Of a stretch of DNA of 64,000 nt, positions 51,601 to 61,478 are shown piece by piece. Below the pieces are notes generated by a model. It did not search any database, was not told the origin of the DNA, and worked only from the letters and a program-made list of their open reading frames with translations. How positions within the stretch are numbered: the first letter of the stretch is position 1; every line of letters begins with the position of its first letter. Source of the stretch: Tatumella sp. JGM91 (GTDB taxonomy: Bacteria > Pseudomonadota > Gammaproteobacteria > Enterobacterales > Enterobacteriaceae); NCBI RefSeq assembly GCF_018257575.1, contig NZ_JAERJP010000001.1:1-64000 (forward strand), in the 5' to 3' direction. The translations under genes and the position numbers were made by a program.

Positions 51601-53286
51601 TCAGATAGCACATTCTCTTAACGGTTGCTGTTCGATATCCGTTTCCAGAATATCCAGCATGCTATTGGCAATTTCCCGCTCGCCCATAATCACGCGGTTT
51701 GCGCCGTGTTCCAGAATGTAGGTCACCTCATCGTCATAATGGGCACGGGCAATAATGGCAATATCCGGCCGTTTTTCCCGTGCTGCCGCAATAATCTCTC
51801 CGGACTCGTAACCATTCGGAATGGTCAGCAATAGCCAGCGGGCACAGTCAAGGCGGGCCACATCCATAATTTCACTGCGGGCCGCATTCCCCGAGACTGC
51901 GGGAACTCCCTGTTCACGAACTACCTCGACGCGAGCCCTGGTTGTTTCTATGACCACCACCGGAATGCGCAGATTCTGTAATTTCTGGCACAGAAGGCTG
52001 CCGACACGTCCGTACCCTACGATAACCGCATGGTCGCAGATTTCCAGCGGCACCATAGGCTCTTCTTCTTCAGAGACCGGCTGGGCCGGATCGACCTGCT
52101 GTTCTGTTTTCATCAGATAGCGTTCGGCCAGCGAGAACATCACCGGGTTGATCATAATCGACATGATGGCTGCTGCCAGTACCAGGTTACGCCCATCGTC
52201 GTTCAGTAGTCCGAGCGATACCCCCAGTCCGGCGAGGATAAATGCAAACTCACCAATCTGCGCCAGGCTGACAGAGATTGTCATCGCGGTACGCCGGGTA
52301 TGGCCGAGCCAGGTGACCAGCAGCCAGGCAGCCACGGATTTCCCGAACAGAATAATTGCCAGGGCACCCAGTACCGCCAACGGCCTTTCTATCAGGATAT
52401 GCGGGTCAAACAACATGCCGACCGAGACAAAGAACAGCACCGCGAAGGCATCCCGCAGCGGCAACGTATCATGGGCCGCCCGGTGGCTGAGTTCAGACTC
52501 ATTAAGGACCATTCCGGCAAAGAATGCACCCAGCGCAAAGGAGACATCAAAAAATTCGACGGCACCGAAAGCGATGCCCAGGGCCAGAGCCAGTACCGCG
52601 AGGGTAAATAGTTCCCGTGACCCGGTCGCGGCACTTTTTGCCAGAATCCACGGGACTGCGCGGCGGCCAAAGACGATCATAATCACCATAAAGGCCACGA
52701 CTTTGCCGATGGTGATCATCAGATCCCATAACAGCAGGCTGACGCTGGCATTCCCCTGTTCCATCATGCCTGCGATAGCCGGTAACAGCACCAGAGTTAA
52801 CACCATCACCAGGTCTTCGACTATCAGCCAGCCGATGGCAATACGTCCGCGCTGGCTGTCAACCAGCTGACGTTCTTCCAGCGCCCGCAACAGTACAACG
52901 GTACTGGCCGTAGATAAGCAAAGCCCGAAGACCAGCCCGGTCATCAGGCTCCAGCCGAGGGCGTAAGATAGTCCCATCCCCAGTAAAGTAGCGACAATAA
53001 TCTGCGCAATAGCTCCGGGGATGGCGATACCCTTTACCGACATCAGGTCTTTAAGAGAGAAATGTAACCCGACGCCGAACATCAGCAAAATGACGCCCAG
53101 TTCTGCCAGCTCCGGGGCCAGGTTTGTGTCGGCAACAAACCCGGGGGTAAAGGGACCCGCCAGCACGCCTGCCAGTAAATAACCGACCAGCGGAGAAAAA
53201 CGGAGCTTATTAGCCAGCATGCCGAGCAAAAAAGCCAGCACCAGTGCGCCAACAATAGTGGTGATCAAAGGGGTGGAATGGTGCAT
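51601..53286 (-). CDS. ybaL: YbaL, CPA2-family cation:proton antiporter
   Basis: A 561-aa inner-membrane protein (E. coli 558): about twelve to thirteen helices of the Kef-type antiporter fold, then a cytosolic RCK/TrkA-N domain starting at VIVGYGRVGSLL (GxGxxG, nucleotide-binding). Its ion specificity has not been established in the family. It is convergent with gsk. Confidence 0.94.
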   Translation of the reverse strand: MHHSTPLITTIVGALVLAFLLGMLANKLRFSPLVGYLLAGVLAGPFTPGFVADTNLAPELAELGVILLMFGVGLHFSLKDLMSVKGIAIPGAIAQIIVATLLGMGLSYALGWSLMTGLVFGLCLSTASTVVLLRALEERQLVDSQRGRIAIGWLIVEDLVMVLTLVLLPAIAGMMEQGNASVSLLLWDLMITIGKVVAFMVIMIVFGRRAVPWILAKSAATGSRELFTLAVLALALGIAFGAVEFFDVSFALGAFFAGMVLNESELSHRAAHDTLPLRDAFAVLFFVSVGMLFDPHILIERPLAVLGALAIILFGKSVAAWLLVTWLGHTRRTAMTISVSLAQIGEFAFILAGLGVSLGLLNDDGRNLVLAAAIMSIMINPVMFSLAERYLMKTEQQVDPAQPVSEEEEPMVPLEICDHAVIVGYGRVGSLLCQKLQNLRIPVVVIETTRARVEVVREQGVPAVSGNAARSEIMDVARLDCARWLLLTIPNGYESGEIIAAAREKRPDIAIIARAHYDDEVTYILEHGANRVIMGEREIANSMLDILETDIEQQPLRECAI

Positions 53287-53661
53287 TGTCTCTCCTTAAT
53301 GGCCTGGCAATCCCTGCTCCGGCCGCGGACGATGGGGCAAATCAATCGATAAAATAAAAAAGGGTTATTTATCAAAAATAGCAAAAAAAACCATAATCAG
53401 GTGGAAAATTACGCTTCTTTATACAAAATAGTTAATTTTTCAGCATTAACAATGAATAACAAATAGCGTGGCGGAAAGCAGACTAACGAAAATCAGGCGT
53501 AAGGACAAACAGCGCCTGCGAAAGATGAGAGATTGATGATATTTTTTTTGATTTATGAATAAAGCGGCAGATTTATACAATCATTAATTCAGCTGATAAA
53601 CAGAAAACCGGCGGCCATAAAACTATTTTCTGTGTTGCCCGCAGCAAAGTTACCCGTTTTT
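53287..53661. other. AT-rich ybaL-PACE gap
   Basis: No gene or clear promoter recognised. Poly-A/T stretches are frequent. E. coli has other genes here. The right end holds the 42-bp palindrome. Confidence 0.5.
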
Positions 53662-53703
53662 CCTGCTCCGGGGAAAGCTGATATCAGCTTTCCCCGGAGC
53701 AGG
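53662..53703. repeat. Perfect 42-bp palindrome
   Basis: Each 21-base arm is the exact complement of the other: left 53662-53682, right 53683-53703, with GATATC at the centre and no spacer. It lies 20 nt after the stop of the PACE gene. No T tract follows on either strand. Confidence 0.9.
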
Positions 53704-53723
53704 CATTGCTGGCCCGCTCTGCA

Positions 53724-54152
53724 TCAGCGGTTACTGCGACGCACCAGAATTGCGTTTATCAGTTTATCCCAGCACCAGTTAAACAGATAAGTATAAGGCA
53801 GATAGAACAACAGAAAGCCAATATCCAGCATCAGCGCAGACAGCAGGTCCAGACTCAGCATCATTGCGGTGACCGGAACCGCAAATACCACAAAACCGCC
53901 TTCAAAACCGACCGCCTGTACTATACGTACCGCGGGGCTGCGCGGATTCTGTGGCGGATAAAACCGGTCAAAAAAGATATTAAAAATCAGGTTCCAGACC
54001 ATCGCTGACAGGGACAAAACGATAGCCGTCATGCCGATCCCGGTAACAGGTTTATTCATAATCCATGCTGCGCCGGGGATGGTAATCAGTAAGGCAAAAA
54101 ATTCATAATTAATGGTATGTAATAAACGCTCAGTCGCTGAACGGGTACGCAT
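53724..54152 (-). CDS. PACE-family efflux transporter
   Basis: A 142-aa inner-membrane protein with four helices arranged as two BTP repeats: NYEFFALLITIPGAAWI with WNLIFNIFFDRF, then AVGFEGGFVVFAVPV with FYLPYTYLFNWCWDKL. This is the AceI/PACE layout. The helix-1 glutamate is Glu17, the residue essential in AceI of Acinetobacter, which exports chlorhexidine. Substrates here are unknown (biocides or short diamines are known for the family). It is divergent from a LysR regulator. Confidence 0.92.
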   Translation of the reverse strand: MRTRSATERLLHTINYEFFALLITIPGAAWIMNKPVTGIGMTAIVLSLSAMVWNLIFNIFFDRFYPPQNPRSPAVRIVQAVGFEGGFVVFAVPVTAMMLSLDLLSALMLDIGFLLFYLPYTYLFNWCWDKLINAILVRRSNR

Positions 54153-54220
54153 TTTTATTCACTCCGCAAAGATGTAACGCATATTTTCACAGGATGTACA
54201 AAAAGGGTAAAATGACTAAG

Positions 54221-54237
54221 TATCGTAAAAACCGATA
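54221..54237. promoter_or_regulatory. Candidate LysR-type operator
   Basis: TATCG-N7-CGATA, which includes ATC-N9-GAT and the T-N11-A motif of LysR sites. It lies 9 nt before the regulator start, in the 94-bp region shared with the PACE gene. Confidence 0.6.
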
Positions 54238-54246
54238 GGTCAGAAT

Positions 54247-55113
54247 ATGCGTTATTCACCGGAGTCACTCGAAGCCTTTGTCCAGACGGTATCCAGCGGG
54301 TCGTTCTCTGCGGCGGCCCGCTACTTAGGAAAAAGCCAGTCAACCATCAGCGCAGCAGTGGCCCGGCTGGAAGATGATATGGGGTTCTTATTATTCGAGC
54401 GTAGCGGGCGGCAACCGGTACTGACGGAAGAAGGCTTACGGGCCCTTGCCCGGGTAAAAGATATTTTGGCTGCCAGCCGCAGACTGGATGACCTGGCTAT
54501 CCGGCTGTCACGGGGTATAGAACCGCGGCTGACCCTGGCTATTTCAGATGTCTGGCCGGCAGATCACCATGAGGTATTACTGCACCGTTTTGCGGACCGT
54601 TTTCAGGATATTGAGTTCGAATGTATGGTCGCGGAAGACGACGATGTGCTGGATTTATTACAGATCGGTCGTGCGCATCTTGGTGTTGTCCGTGAGCAAC
54701 CTGCGCTGTCCCCGGAACTGGAGGCACGACGCTTGCAGGTACTGGTAAAAATGGGCATTTATATACACCATCAACACCCGCTCGCGGCGGAGACGTCATT
54801 AACCGGCCCGAGGCTGAAACAGGTACGCCAGTTACGGCTGAATACCTGGATCCGTCCTGCGGAAAATAAAGCGGAGGGGCAGTCATGGTCTGCATCTTCT
54901 TATCTGTTACTACTGGATATGGCAGAACAGGGCTTTGGCTGGAGTACTTTGCCCTGCTGGATGGTTCGGCAGTTCGGACGTGGTGTATTGCAGGAGCTGC
55001 ACCTGGCAGGCTGGCAGCAGGAAAGCCGTATGGATGTGATCTGGTCAACCCGCCATCCGCCGGGACCTGCCGGCTACTGGATGATTGACCAGTTATGTCA
55101 ACAGAAAGATTAA
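54247..55113 (+). CDS. LysR-family transcriptional regulator
   Basis: A 288-aa regulator: N-terminal winged helix-turn-helix ([24 protein letters not shown], residues 18-41) and a periplasmic-binding-type effector domain. Divergence from the PACE efflux gene and the intervening palindrome suggest it controls that gene. Its stop codon overlaps the ybaK stop by 4 nt in convergent orientation. I do not recognise a named orthologue. Confidence 0.9.
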   Translation: MRYSPESLEAFVQTVSSGSFSAAARYLGKSQSTISAAVARLEDDMGFLLFERSGRQPVLTEEGLRALARVKDILAASRRLDDLAIRLSRGIEPRLTLAISDVWPADHHEVLLHRFADRFQDIEFECMVAEDDDVLDLLQIGRAHLGVVREQPALSPELEARRLQVLVKMGIYIHHQHPLAAETSLTGPRLKQVRQLRLNTWIRPAENKAEGQSWSASSYLLLLDMAEQGFGWSTLPCWMVRQFGRGVLQELHLAGWQQESRMDVIWSTRHPPGPAGYWMIDQLCQQKD

Positions 55114-55589
55114 TCGTGACGGGCAATATCTGCAAAGGATGCGGTCAGTAACGCGGCCAGATCCGCCGGTGCCAGTGAAATGTCCAGACCGCGCTTACCG
55201 CCGGAAATATATATTTCCGCCTGTTGTGAGGCACTCTGATCAATCACGGTCGGCAGCCGTTTTTTCTGACCCAGCGGGCTGATCCCCCCGACCAGATAAC
55301 CGGTTACCCGCTGTGCGAGTTGTGGATCGGCCATATCCGCTTTTTTTGCTGACAGAGCTTTGGCGACTTTTTTCAAATCCAGTTGTCCCGACACCGGAGT
55401 AACCGCTACCGCGAGATTTTTACTCTCACCGTTCAGGCTCACCAGCAGTGTTTTATAGACCTGCGAAGGATTGAGTTGCAGTTTACGCACCACTTCATCC
55501 CCAAAACTGGTTTCATTACTGTCATGGTCATAGTGGTGGATAAGAAATTTAATCTTCTGCTTTTCCAGCAGATTGATAGCGGGGGTCAT
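55110..55589 (-). CDS. ybaK: Cys-tRNA(Pro)/Cys-tRNA(Cys) deacylase YbaK
   Basis: A 159-aa trans-editing enzyme (same length as E. coli) that hydrolyses Cys-tRNA(Pro). Invariant Lys46 (QVYKTLL) and the [13 protein letters not shown] block are present. The start was set at [10 protein letters not shown]; 34 upstream residues of the longer frame belong to ybaP sequence. The sRNA gene chiX, found between ybaK and ybaP in E. coli, is absent from the 49-nt gap. Confidence 0.96.
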   Translation of the reverse strand: MTPAINLLEKQKIKFLIHHYDHDSNETSFGDEVVRKLQLNPSQVYKTLLVSLNGESKNLAVAVTPVSGQLDLKKVAKALSAKKADMADPQLAQRVTGYLVGGISPLGQKKRLPTVIDQSASQQAEIYISGGKRGLDISLAPADLAALLTASFADIARHD

Positions 55590-55638
55590 AACGAGTCCTT
55601 TTTTACCAGGTAAAGCCGAAAACAGGGGCCGGCGGAGC

Positions 55639-56442
55639 TTACTGTACCAACATGGCGGGGAGGTTATCATCACCATAAAGATGCAGAGCACCTACCGCCA
55701 CCAGATAGCGACCGGCATCCAGCTGACTGAGCTGCTGTTTCCATGCCAGATTACGTTGCCTGATCAGCGTGTCATTTAACGGATTACTGAAGGTGGAAGG
55801 CAGCAGTGTGGCTGCGGTTTTTTTGCGGGGCGGCCCTTCGACCCACCAGCTGATCATGGTCTGTAACAGTCGGGCATTGGTATGCCAGTGTTGTAATGAA
55901 TCACTGAGTAAGGCAAGGCCATCATCGGGTAAACGGGTCAGCAAGGCTAACTGGGTTTCAGCCCCTTCCAGCTCGATCACCGGTTTATTTATGGTCTTAG
56001 CCGCCTGTAGCAGCTGGTAATCAATACCGTATTCTGGTCGCAATCCCAGCCGTTCAGCCTGACGACTTTGCAGGATCAGGGCAATCTGCCAGGCCGGTAA
56101 ATGTTCGATAGTCGCTCGCGGAATATTATATTCTGCACAGCGTTTCTCCAGTTCAGCGGTCAGTGCAGCAGTAAAGCGTTCAGTGAGTCCCGCCCGCTCT
56201 CCGGGGGGATTCAGGGGAGAAGGCGCGGACAGTATATCCGCTTCAACGATCAGCGCATCAGCGGTACGCAACTGGTTTAGCAGTGGCGCGGGTAGCGGGG
56301 ACATATTACGGGTTCCCATATGAATGCTGCCCACCAGATGGATCCGGCAGTGATTGACCTGCAGATCTGTGGCCGGCCAGGAGTAACTGACCGGCATAAG
56401 TATCTGCCGTAGTTTTTGCAGCGCTTTCCACAGTGTCACCAT
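55639..56442 (-). CDS. ybaP: TraB/GumN family protein YbaP
   Basis: A 267-aa protein (E. coli 264) of the TraB/GumN family, a predicted metalloprotease-like fold, with [17 protein letters not shown] near the N-terminus and [18 protein letters not shown] at the C-terminus. The start MVTLWKALQ follows AGGA at 9 nt and matches E. coli best. An upstream in-frame ATG (56487) overlaps copA. Function unknown. Confidence 0.9.
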   Translation of the reverse strand: MVTLWKALQKLRQILMPVSYSWPATDLQVNHCRIHLVGSIHMGTRNMSPLPAPLLNQLRTADALIVEADILSAPSPLNPPGERAGLTERFTAALTAELEKRCAEYNIPRATIEHLPAWQIALILQSRQAERLGLRPEYGIDYQLLQAAKTINKPVIELEGAETQLALLTRLPDDGLALLSDSLQHWHTNARLLQTMISWWVEGPPRKKTAATLLPSTFSNPLNDTLIRQRNLAWKQQLSQLDAGRYLVAVGALHLYGDDNLPAMLVQ

Positions 56443-56479
56443 GACCGGAGATCCTGTAATTACATTCGATAATACTATG

Positions 56480-59029
56480 CTAGTCATTTCCTCCGTTCAG
56501 GGACAGCTTATTCTGCTGAGGTAAACGGTAACGTAACAAGCGGTTAGCATTTGTCACCACAGTGACAGAGGATAATGCCATCGCGGCCCCGGCGATTACC
56601 GGGTTCAGTAAGGTACCGGTCAGTGGGTAGAGCACTCCGGCGGCGACAGGGATCCCCAGGCAGTTGTAGACGAAAGCACCAGCCAGGTTCTGTTTCATAT
56701 TTCTCAGGGTGGCGACAGAAATCATCAGCCCGTCAGCCACCGCCTGTAAATCCTTACGCATCAGTGCCATGCTCGCTGTTTCGATGGCAATGTCGCTGCC
56801 GCCTCCGATAGCAATACTGGTATCGGCACAGGCCAGGGCCGGGGCATCATTAATCCCGTCACCGACCATGGCAACACGGTGGCCAGCCTGCTGTAAGGTT
56901 TTTATAGCTAATGCTTTTTCTTCCGGCAGTACCTCGGCAATCACCTCGCTGATGCCCGCCCGATCGGCAATCACCTGTGCGGTTTTTTGCCGGTCACCGG
57001 TCAGCATCACAACCTTATAGCCACGTTTTTTCAGCAGACTGATCACGCCAGCTGCTTCCGGGCGCAGCGGATCACTTACCGCGATCACCGCCGCCAGTTG
57101 TCCGTCTATAGCCAGTAATACCGGCGTTTCTCCCTGCTGTCCGGCGTTCTTCAGGCTGTTTTCGGCCGCAGTAATATCCACGGCTGCTTCGGTCAGCAGA
57201 CGCTGATTACCCAGCAACAACGGGTGGCTGCCACTGGCTGCTGACAGTCCTTTCCCGGCAAGGGTGGTTAACTGGCTGACTGGCTGAAATTCAGTGCCGG
57301 CTGCCCGGTTTTTTATGGCTGTCGCCAGCGGATGTGCTGAGTGTTCTTCCAGACCTGCGGCATAACCGAGGATCTGTTGTTCAGAAAACCCGTTAAATGT
57401 GGTGATCAAAGTCACTGCAGGCTGACCGGTGGTCAGTGTACCTGTTTTATCAAATACCACCGTATCTGCACTGCTGGCTTGTTGCAGGGCATCGGCATCT
57501 TTGACCAGGATCCCTGCCTCTGCGGCCCGGCCGACTCCGGCAATGATCGACATCGGGGTGGCCAGCCCCAGAGCACAGGGACAGGCGATAATCAGCACCG
57601 TGGTGATGACCACCATACTGTAGGCAAATTGTGGTGCCGGGCCGGCCAGATACCATACCAGTCCGCTAAACAGGGCGATAAGGATCACTACAGGTACAAA
57701 GACGGATGAAATTCTGTCGGCCAGCTGACCGATCTTCGGTTTACTGCTTTGGGCATTTCTGACCAGCGAGATAATCCGCGCCAGGGCGGTATTTTGTCCG
57801 GTGGCAGTAGCCCGAAAACTCAGGGTGCCATCGCAGACCAGGGTTCCGGCACTGACCTTATCATCGGTGGTTTTTTGCTGTGGCCAGGCTTCACCCGTCA
57901 GCATCGATTCATCAATCAGTCCCTGACCGGCATCAATAATTCCATCCACCGGAACACGATCCCCGGCCCGTAACCGCAGTCGCATACCCGGCTGAATCTG
58001 GCTGACCGGCAACGACACATCCCCGTCATCTTTCAGGACCGTGGCTTGCGGCGGGGTCAGGTCAAGCAGTTTCTCCAGCGCCTGTGAAGAGTGCTGTCTG
58101 GCGCGTTGTTCCAGGGCATGACCGAGGTTAATCAGGCCAATAATCATGGTGCTGGCTTCAAAATAAAGATGACGGGCAGGTTCCGGGAAACTATCAGGGA
58201 ACAGTACGACTGTGGCTGAATAGGCCCATGCCACAGCCGTTCCCAGGGCTACCAGAGTATCCATAGTGGCGCTGCGGTTACTCAGGCTTTTCCATGCACT
58301 GCGATAAAAATGGCCGCCGGCGATAATCATTACCAGCAGGGTCAGCAGACCGATAAGCTGCCATGTCAGCCGGTTATCTGCGGTGAGCATCATATTTCCG
58401 CTGCTCATGCCCCAAATCATCACCGGGATCCCCGTCAGTAGCGCAACAGCAGACTGCCAGCTATAGCGAATAAAATGCTGACGTGAAATTTGTTGTTGTT
58501 GTTCGCGACGCTGGTTGTCATCGCTGATCACTATCCCCTGGTAACCGGCGTCACTCACTGCCTTCAGCAGTGCCTGCGGATCGGCAGGCCCGCTGACCAG
58601 CGCACTGCGGTCGGCCAGATTAACCCGTGCCTGACGGACATGAGCGACCTGGTTCAGTGCTTTCTCCACCCGGCTGACACAGCTGGCACAACTCATTCCG
58701 TCAATCAGTAGCTGAACCGTCTGTGGGTTATCTTCATCCGGGGAGGCCGGACGTTTTTTTTCCGCTGCCAGCCCGTCCGGCACGGGGTCAGTTGCTGTCA
58801 GCGGTTCAGGCTTTGGGTCGCGGTTACCCGGTTGCTGACTGGCATGGTAACCGGCCTGTTCAATGTCGCGGATTAACTCGCTGGCAGAGGCTGTTCCTGT
58901 GACGACCACCTGTTCCAGGGTCACCTCGGCAGTGGTAACATCACTGCGCTGTTCCAGTACTTCTTTGACACGTTTAACACAGTGGCCACAGGACAGGCCA
59001 TCCAGCTGAAAAGTCAGAGTCTCAGACAT
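56480..59029 (-). CDS. copA: Copper-exporting P-type ATPase CopA
   Basis: An 849-aa P1B-type ATPase (E. coli 834) that exports Cu(I) from the cytosol. Two heavy-metal domains have CxxC pairs at Cys14/Cys17 and Cys114/Cys117. The membrane CPC motif is in IACPCALG, the phosphorylated Asp in DKTGT and the hinge in GDGINDAP. Codons 72-73 carry a frameshift signal predicted to yield a 74-residue copper chaperone from HMA1. It is driven by a CueR-type promoter and divergent from cueR. Confidence 0.97.
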   Translation of the reverse strand: MSETLTFQLDGLSCGHCVKRVKEVLEQRSDVTTAEVTLEQVVVTGTASASELIRDIEQAGYHASQQPGNRDPKPEPLTATDPVPDGLAAEKKRPASPDEDNPQTVQLLIDGMSCASCVSRVEKALNQVAHVRQARVNLADRSALVSGPADPQALLKAVSDAGYQGIVISDDNQRREQQQQISRQHFIRYSWQSAVALLTGIPVMIWGMSSGNMMLTADNRLTWQLIGLLTLLVMIIAGGHFYRSAWKSLSNRSATMDTLVALGTAVAWAYSATVVLFPDSFPEPARHLYFEASTMIIGLINLGHALEQRARQHSSQALEKLLDLTPPQATVLKDDGDVSLPVSQIQPGMRLRLRAGDRVPVDGIIDAGQGLIDESMLTGEAWPQQKTTDDKVSAGTLVCDGTLSFRATATGQNTALARIISLVRNAQSSKPKIGQLADRISSVFVPVVILIALFSGLVWYLAGPAPQFAYSMVVITTVLIIACPCALGLATPMSIIAGVGRAAEAGILVKDADALQQASSADTVVFDKTGTLTTGQPAVTLITTFNGFSEQQILGYAAGLEEHSAHPLATAIKNRAAGTEFQPVSQLTTLAGKGLSAASGSHPLLLGNQRLLTEAAVDITAAENSLKNAGQQGETPVLLAIDGQLAAVIAVSDPLRPEAAGVISLLKKRGYKVVMLTGDRQKTAQVIADRAGISEVIAEVLPEEKALAIKTLQQAGHRVAMVGDGINDAPALACADTSIAIGGGSDIAIETASMALMRKDLQAVADGLMISVATLRNMKQNLAGAFVYNCLGIPVAAGVLYPLTGTLLNPVIAGAAMALSSVTVVTNANRLLRYRLPQQNKLSLNGGND
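58762..58817 (-). other. Programmed -1 frameshift signal in copA
   Basis: On the minus strand, heptamer C CCA AAG (58817-58811) covers codons 72-73. A -1 slip gives GCC (Ala) then TGA (58808-58806), for a product of 74 aa. Six nt after the heptamer, CCGCTG (58804-58799) pairs with CAGCGG (58767-58762). Inside, CCCGT (58786-58782) pairs with ACGGG (58776-58772). The same heptamer produces CopA(Z) in E. coli. Confidence 0.82.
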
Positions 59030-59077
59030 AAGTAAATCTCCTTTATCAGGTCATCATAAGTCAGTCTCAGTGCTAAA

Positions 59078-59108
59078 AGTGTAAACCTTCCTGTAAGGTA
59101 AAGGTCAA
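59078..59108 (-). promoter_or_regulatory. CueR-controlled copA promoter
   Basis: On the minus strand, TTGACC (59108-59103), a 19-bp spacer and TACACT (59083-59078). The spacer holds the CueR dyad; on the plus strand this is ACCTTCCTGTAAGGT (59085-59099). The 19-bp spacing is characteristic of MerR-family activated promoters. Confidence 0.93.
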
Positions 59109-59182
59109 TAAAAACGATATGTTTAACCGGATCTCTGTCAGAACCTGTCGCAGCCGAGCCTGTAAAGCAACGGAGAAATAAT

Positions 59183-59596
59183 ATGAACATCAGTGATGTC
59201 GCCAGAAAAACCGGCTTATCCAGTAAGGCGATTCGGTTCTATGAGGAAAAGGGGATTATGACGCCGCCCCGGCGCAGCGCGAACGGTTACCGCAGCTATA
59301 CGGATCACCATGTTGAAGAACTGACATTATTGCGCCAGGCTCGTCTGGTCGGATTCAGCCTGCAGGAGTGTCGTGAGCTGGTGGGGTTGTTTAACGATCC
59401 GCACCGGCACAGTGCAGATATTAAAGCCAGGACGTTACGTAAAGTCAGTGATATTGACCGGCAAATGGCGGAGCTTGAGGGAATGCGCCAGCGGTTACTC
59501 GCACTGGCAGAACGTTGTCCGGGAGATGATGGCGCGGAGTGCCCGATTATCGACAGCCTGTCCGGCTGTACCGGCAGAGGTCACTCCGCGCCCTGA
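59183..59596 (+). CDS. cueR: Copper-responsive MerR regulator CueR
   Basis: A 137-aa Cu(I) sensor (E. coli 135) that activates copA. The MerR helix-turn-helix is at the N-terminus ([20 protein letters not shown]). The metal-binding cysteines are Cys112 and Cys120 in [11 protein letters not shown], and Ser77 (RHSAD) marks the monovalent-metal class. It is divergent from copA and convergent with cnoX, whose stop is only 5 nt away. Confidence 0.96.
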   Translation: MNISDVARKTGLSSKAIRFYEEKGIMTPPRRSANGYRSYTDHHVEELTLLRQARLVGFSLQECRELVGLFNDPHRHSADIKARTLRKVSDIDRQMAELEGMRQRLLALAERCPGDDGAECPIIDSLSGCTGRGHSAP

Positions 59597-59601
59597 GGCG
59601 G

Positions 59602-60459
59602 TTAGTACAGCAGGGAATATAACTGACGGCGGTATTTACCGGCCAGCGCATCACCGGTTCCCAGCGCTGCAAGAATCTCCTGGAACGTTTTACGCAACTC
59701 GCCTTGTCCGGCAGCGAGGTCGGTTTTCAGAAAACCAAACAATAATTCCAGTGCTTCTTCATTACGTCCGACCTGATGAAACTGGATTGCCAGTTTAGCG
59801 GCAATAGCGGTATTGGTCCGGTCAGCCTCAAGATCTGTCTGCAGTTGCTGAATTTCCGGGGTATCAGCGGCCTGACGCAGCAGATCGATCTGTGCCATCA
59901 GTCCCTGATAACGGGTGTCCTGATCCTGCAGTGGGACGTGTTTTAAAACTTCTTCAGCTTCATCACCCCGGTTGAGACGGATCAGCGTTTCGGCCAGTAA
60001 AAAGCCGGTTTCACTGGCGTACTGGCTGAGTTGCCAGGCATCTTTTAACAGCGGTAGTGCGTCCAGTGGTTTATCTTCTTCCAGTAATGCCTGCGCCTGC
60101 TGTACTTTTATTTCGTCTTCCCGTGGCAGCACTTTTTCCAGCAACGCCCGTACCGCGTCTTCCGGCTGCGGCCCCTGGAAACCATCCAGCGGCTGACCAT
60201 CTTTAAACAGATAGACGGTCGGAATGGCCCGTAATCCGAACTGTGAGGCGACCATTTGCTGTTCATCACAATCCAGTTTCGCCAGCAGAAATTGCCCATG
60301 GTGCTCAGCAGCCAGTTTCTCCAGTACCGGTGTCAGCTCCTGACACTGCTGGCTGCGGGGTGACCAGAAATAAAACAGTACCGGTACCTGCATTGACTGC
60401 TCAAGTACCTGCTGCAGATTGGATTCATTAACATCAATAATCGGGGGCTGGGGTGACAT
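59602..60459 (-). CDS. cnoX: Chaperedoxin CnoX (YbbN)
   Basis: A 285-aa protein (E. coli 284) with an N-terminal thioredoxin domain and C-terminal TPR repeats. The CxxC site is replaced by SQQC (Ser36, Cys39), so it has no thioredoxin redox activity. It protects proteins from hypochlorite and passes them to DnaK and GroEL. TPR blocks are visible in the second half ([25 protein letters not shown]). Confidence 0.95.
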   Translation of the reverse strand: MSPQPPIIDVNESNLQQVLEQSMQVPVLFYFWSPRSQQCQELTPVLEKLAAEHHGQFLLAKLDCDEQQMVASQFGLRAIPTVYLFKDGQPLDGFQGPQPEDAVRALLEKVLPREDEIKVQQAQALLEEDKPLDALPLLKDAWQLSQYASETGFLLAETLIRLNRGDEAEEVLKHVPLQDQDTRYQGLMAQIDLLRQAADTPEIQQLQTDLEADRTNTAIAAKLAIQFHQVGRNEEALELLFGFLKTDLAAGQGELRKTFQEILAALGTGDALAGKYRRQLYSLLY

Positions 60460-60535
60460 AAGCTATGTTCCTTCGTCTGAAAAAGTATAACCGTTATCCG
60501 TCAGATATGGGGACAGACGGCGCGGGTTCAAGCGG

Positions 60536-61324
60536 CTATTTGTCCGGTGCTGAATGAGTGCTTAAAATTCGGTCCAGGATAACCCCCGGTAATAAACGCC
60601 GTGCCAGTGACATTACATGGGTTACTACGGTGACCGGATAACGCTGGCGCGGATAACGGCTCTCCAGCGCATGACGTAATTTAGGCAGTATCGCCCGGGG
60701 CGGGAGGGTAAAACGGGCGGCAATACCGGGATTTGTTACCGGACGGTCTGCTTCTCCCTGCAATACATTGCCGGTAAAGCGGGTGGAGATCGGGCCCGGC
60801 TCGATCAGACTGACACGGATACCGCTGTGCTTCATTTCCATTCGCAGGGCATCAGACCAGGCTTCCAGCGCATATTTGCTGGCGGCATATGCACCACGGC
60901 CCGGGGTGGAAATCAGCCCCATCACGGAACTGGTATTAATGATCCGTCCCTGGCCGCTGGCCTGTAAGGCGGGCAGCAGTAGCATGGTCAGCTGATGGAC
61001 GCCAAAGAAATTGGTCGCGAACTGTTGTTCCAGCTGGCGGCGGGAGAGGGTGCTCAGCGGGCCATAGACCCCGAACCCGGCATTATTGAACAGTCCGTGT
61101 AATGTTCCGTTGCACAGTTCCGTGATCTCACTGGCCGCGGCCCCGACACTTTGCGGATCATCGAGATCAAGCAGTATCCCGGTGTATCCCAGCTGGTTCA
61201 TACGGCTGACATCTTCCGGTTTACGGCAGGCAGCAAGCACCCGATAACCACGACTCAGCAAATCCCCGGCAGCCACAGCCCCGATGCCGCTTGAACAGCC
61301 GGTAATTAAGATATTTTTTTGCAT
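60536..61324 (-). CDS. ybbO: Short-chain dehydrogenase YbbO (NADP-dependent aldehyde reductase)
   Basis: A 262-aa SDR: coenzyme loop TGCSSGIG (8-15), NNAG and the YAASK catalytic motif. E. coli YbbO is an NADP(+)-dependent reductase of fatty and aromatic aldehydes. The start was placed at MQKNILITG; an 84-residue longer frame upstream is non-conserved. The E. coli neighbour tesA is absent and purK is upstream. Confidence 0.92.
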   Translation of the reverse strand: MQKNILITGCSSGIGAVAAGDLLSRGYRVLAACRKPEDVSRMNQLGYTGILLDLDDPQSVGAAASEITELCNGTLHGLFNNAGFGVYGPLSTLSRRQLEQQFATNFFGVHQLTMLLLPALQASGQGRIINTSSVMGLISTPGRGAYAASKYALEAWSDALRMEMKHSGIRVSLIEPGPISTRFTGNVLQGEADRPVTNPGIAARFTLPPRAILPKLRHALESRYPRQRYPVTVVTHVMSLARRLLPGVILDRILSTHSAPDK

Positions 61325-61348
61325 AGGCTCACACGTTAATGGCAGATA

Positions 61349-61367
61349 GCTGGTATCAGATACCAGC
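61349..61367. repeat. 19-bp palindrome before ybbO
   Basis: GCTGGTATC-A-GATACCAGC: 9-bp arms and one central base, 25 nt before the ybbO start. It could be an operator for ybbO or a structure. Confidence 0.55.
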
Positions 61368-61443
61368 CGGAATAGCTGCAGTATTGCATATAAGGTGGCT
61401 ACGGCACCAATCACGGGCGGGAAAACGCGTGTCCGGCAGGAGA

Positions 61444-61467
61444 TACGGGAAACATGAATTTCCCGTA
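61444..61467. repeat. Hairpin downstream of purEK
   Basis: TACGGGAAA (61444-61452) pairs with TTTCCCGTA (61459-61467), 6-nt loop, 12 nt after the purK stop. No T tract follows on the minus strand, so it is only a possible terminator. Confidence 0.55.
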
Positions 61468-61478
61468 CCGGCAGGCAG

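Noticed and set aside
55590-55638. chiX small RNA between ybaK and ybaP
   Set aside because: The gap is only 49 nt and shows neither the chiX seed nor its terminator.
60460-60535. Promoter search between cnoX and ybbO
   Set aside because: No hexamer pair with acceptable spacing was found.
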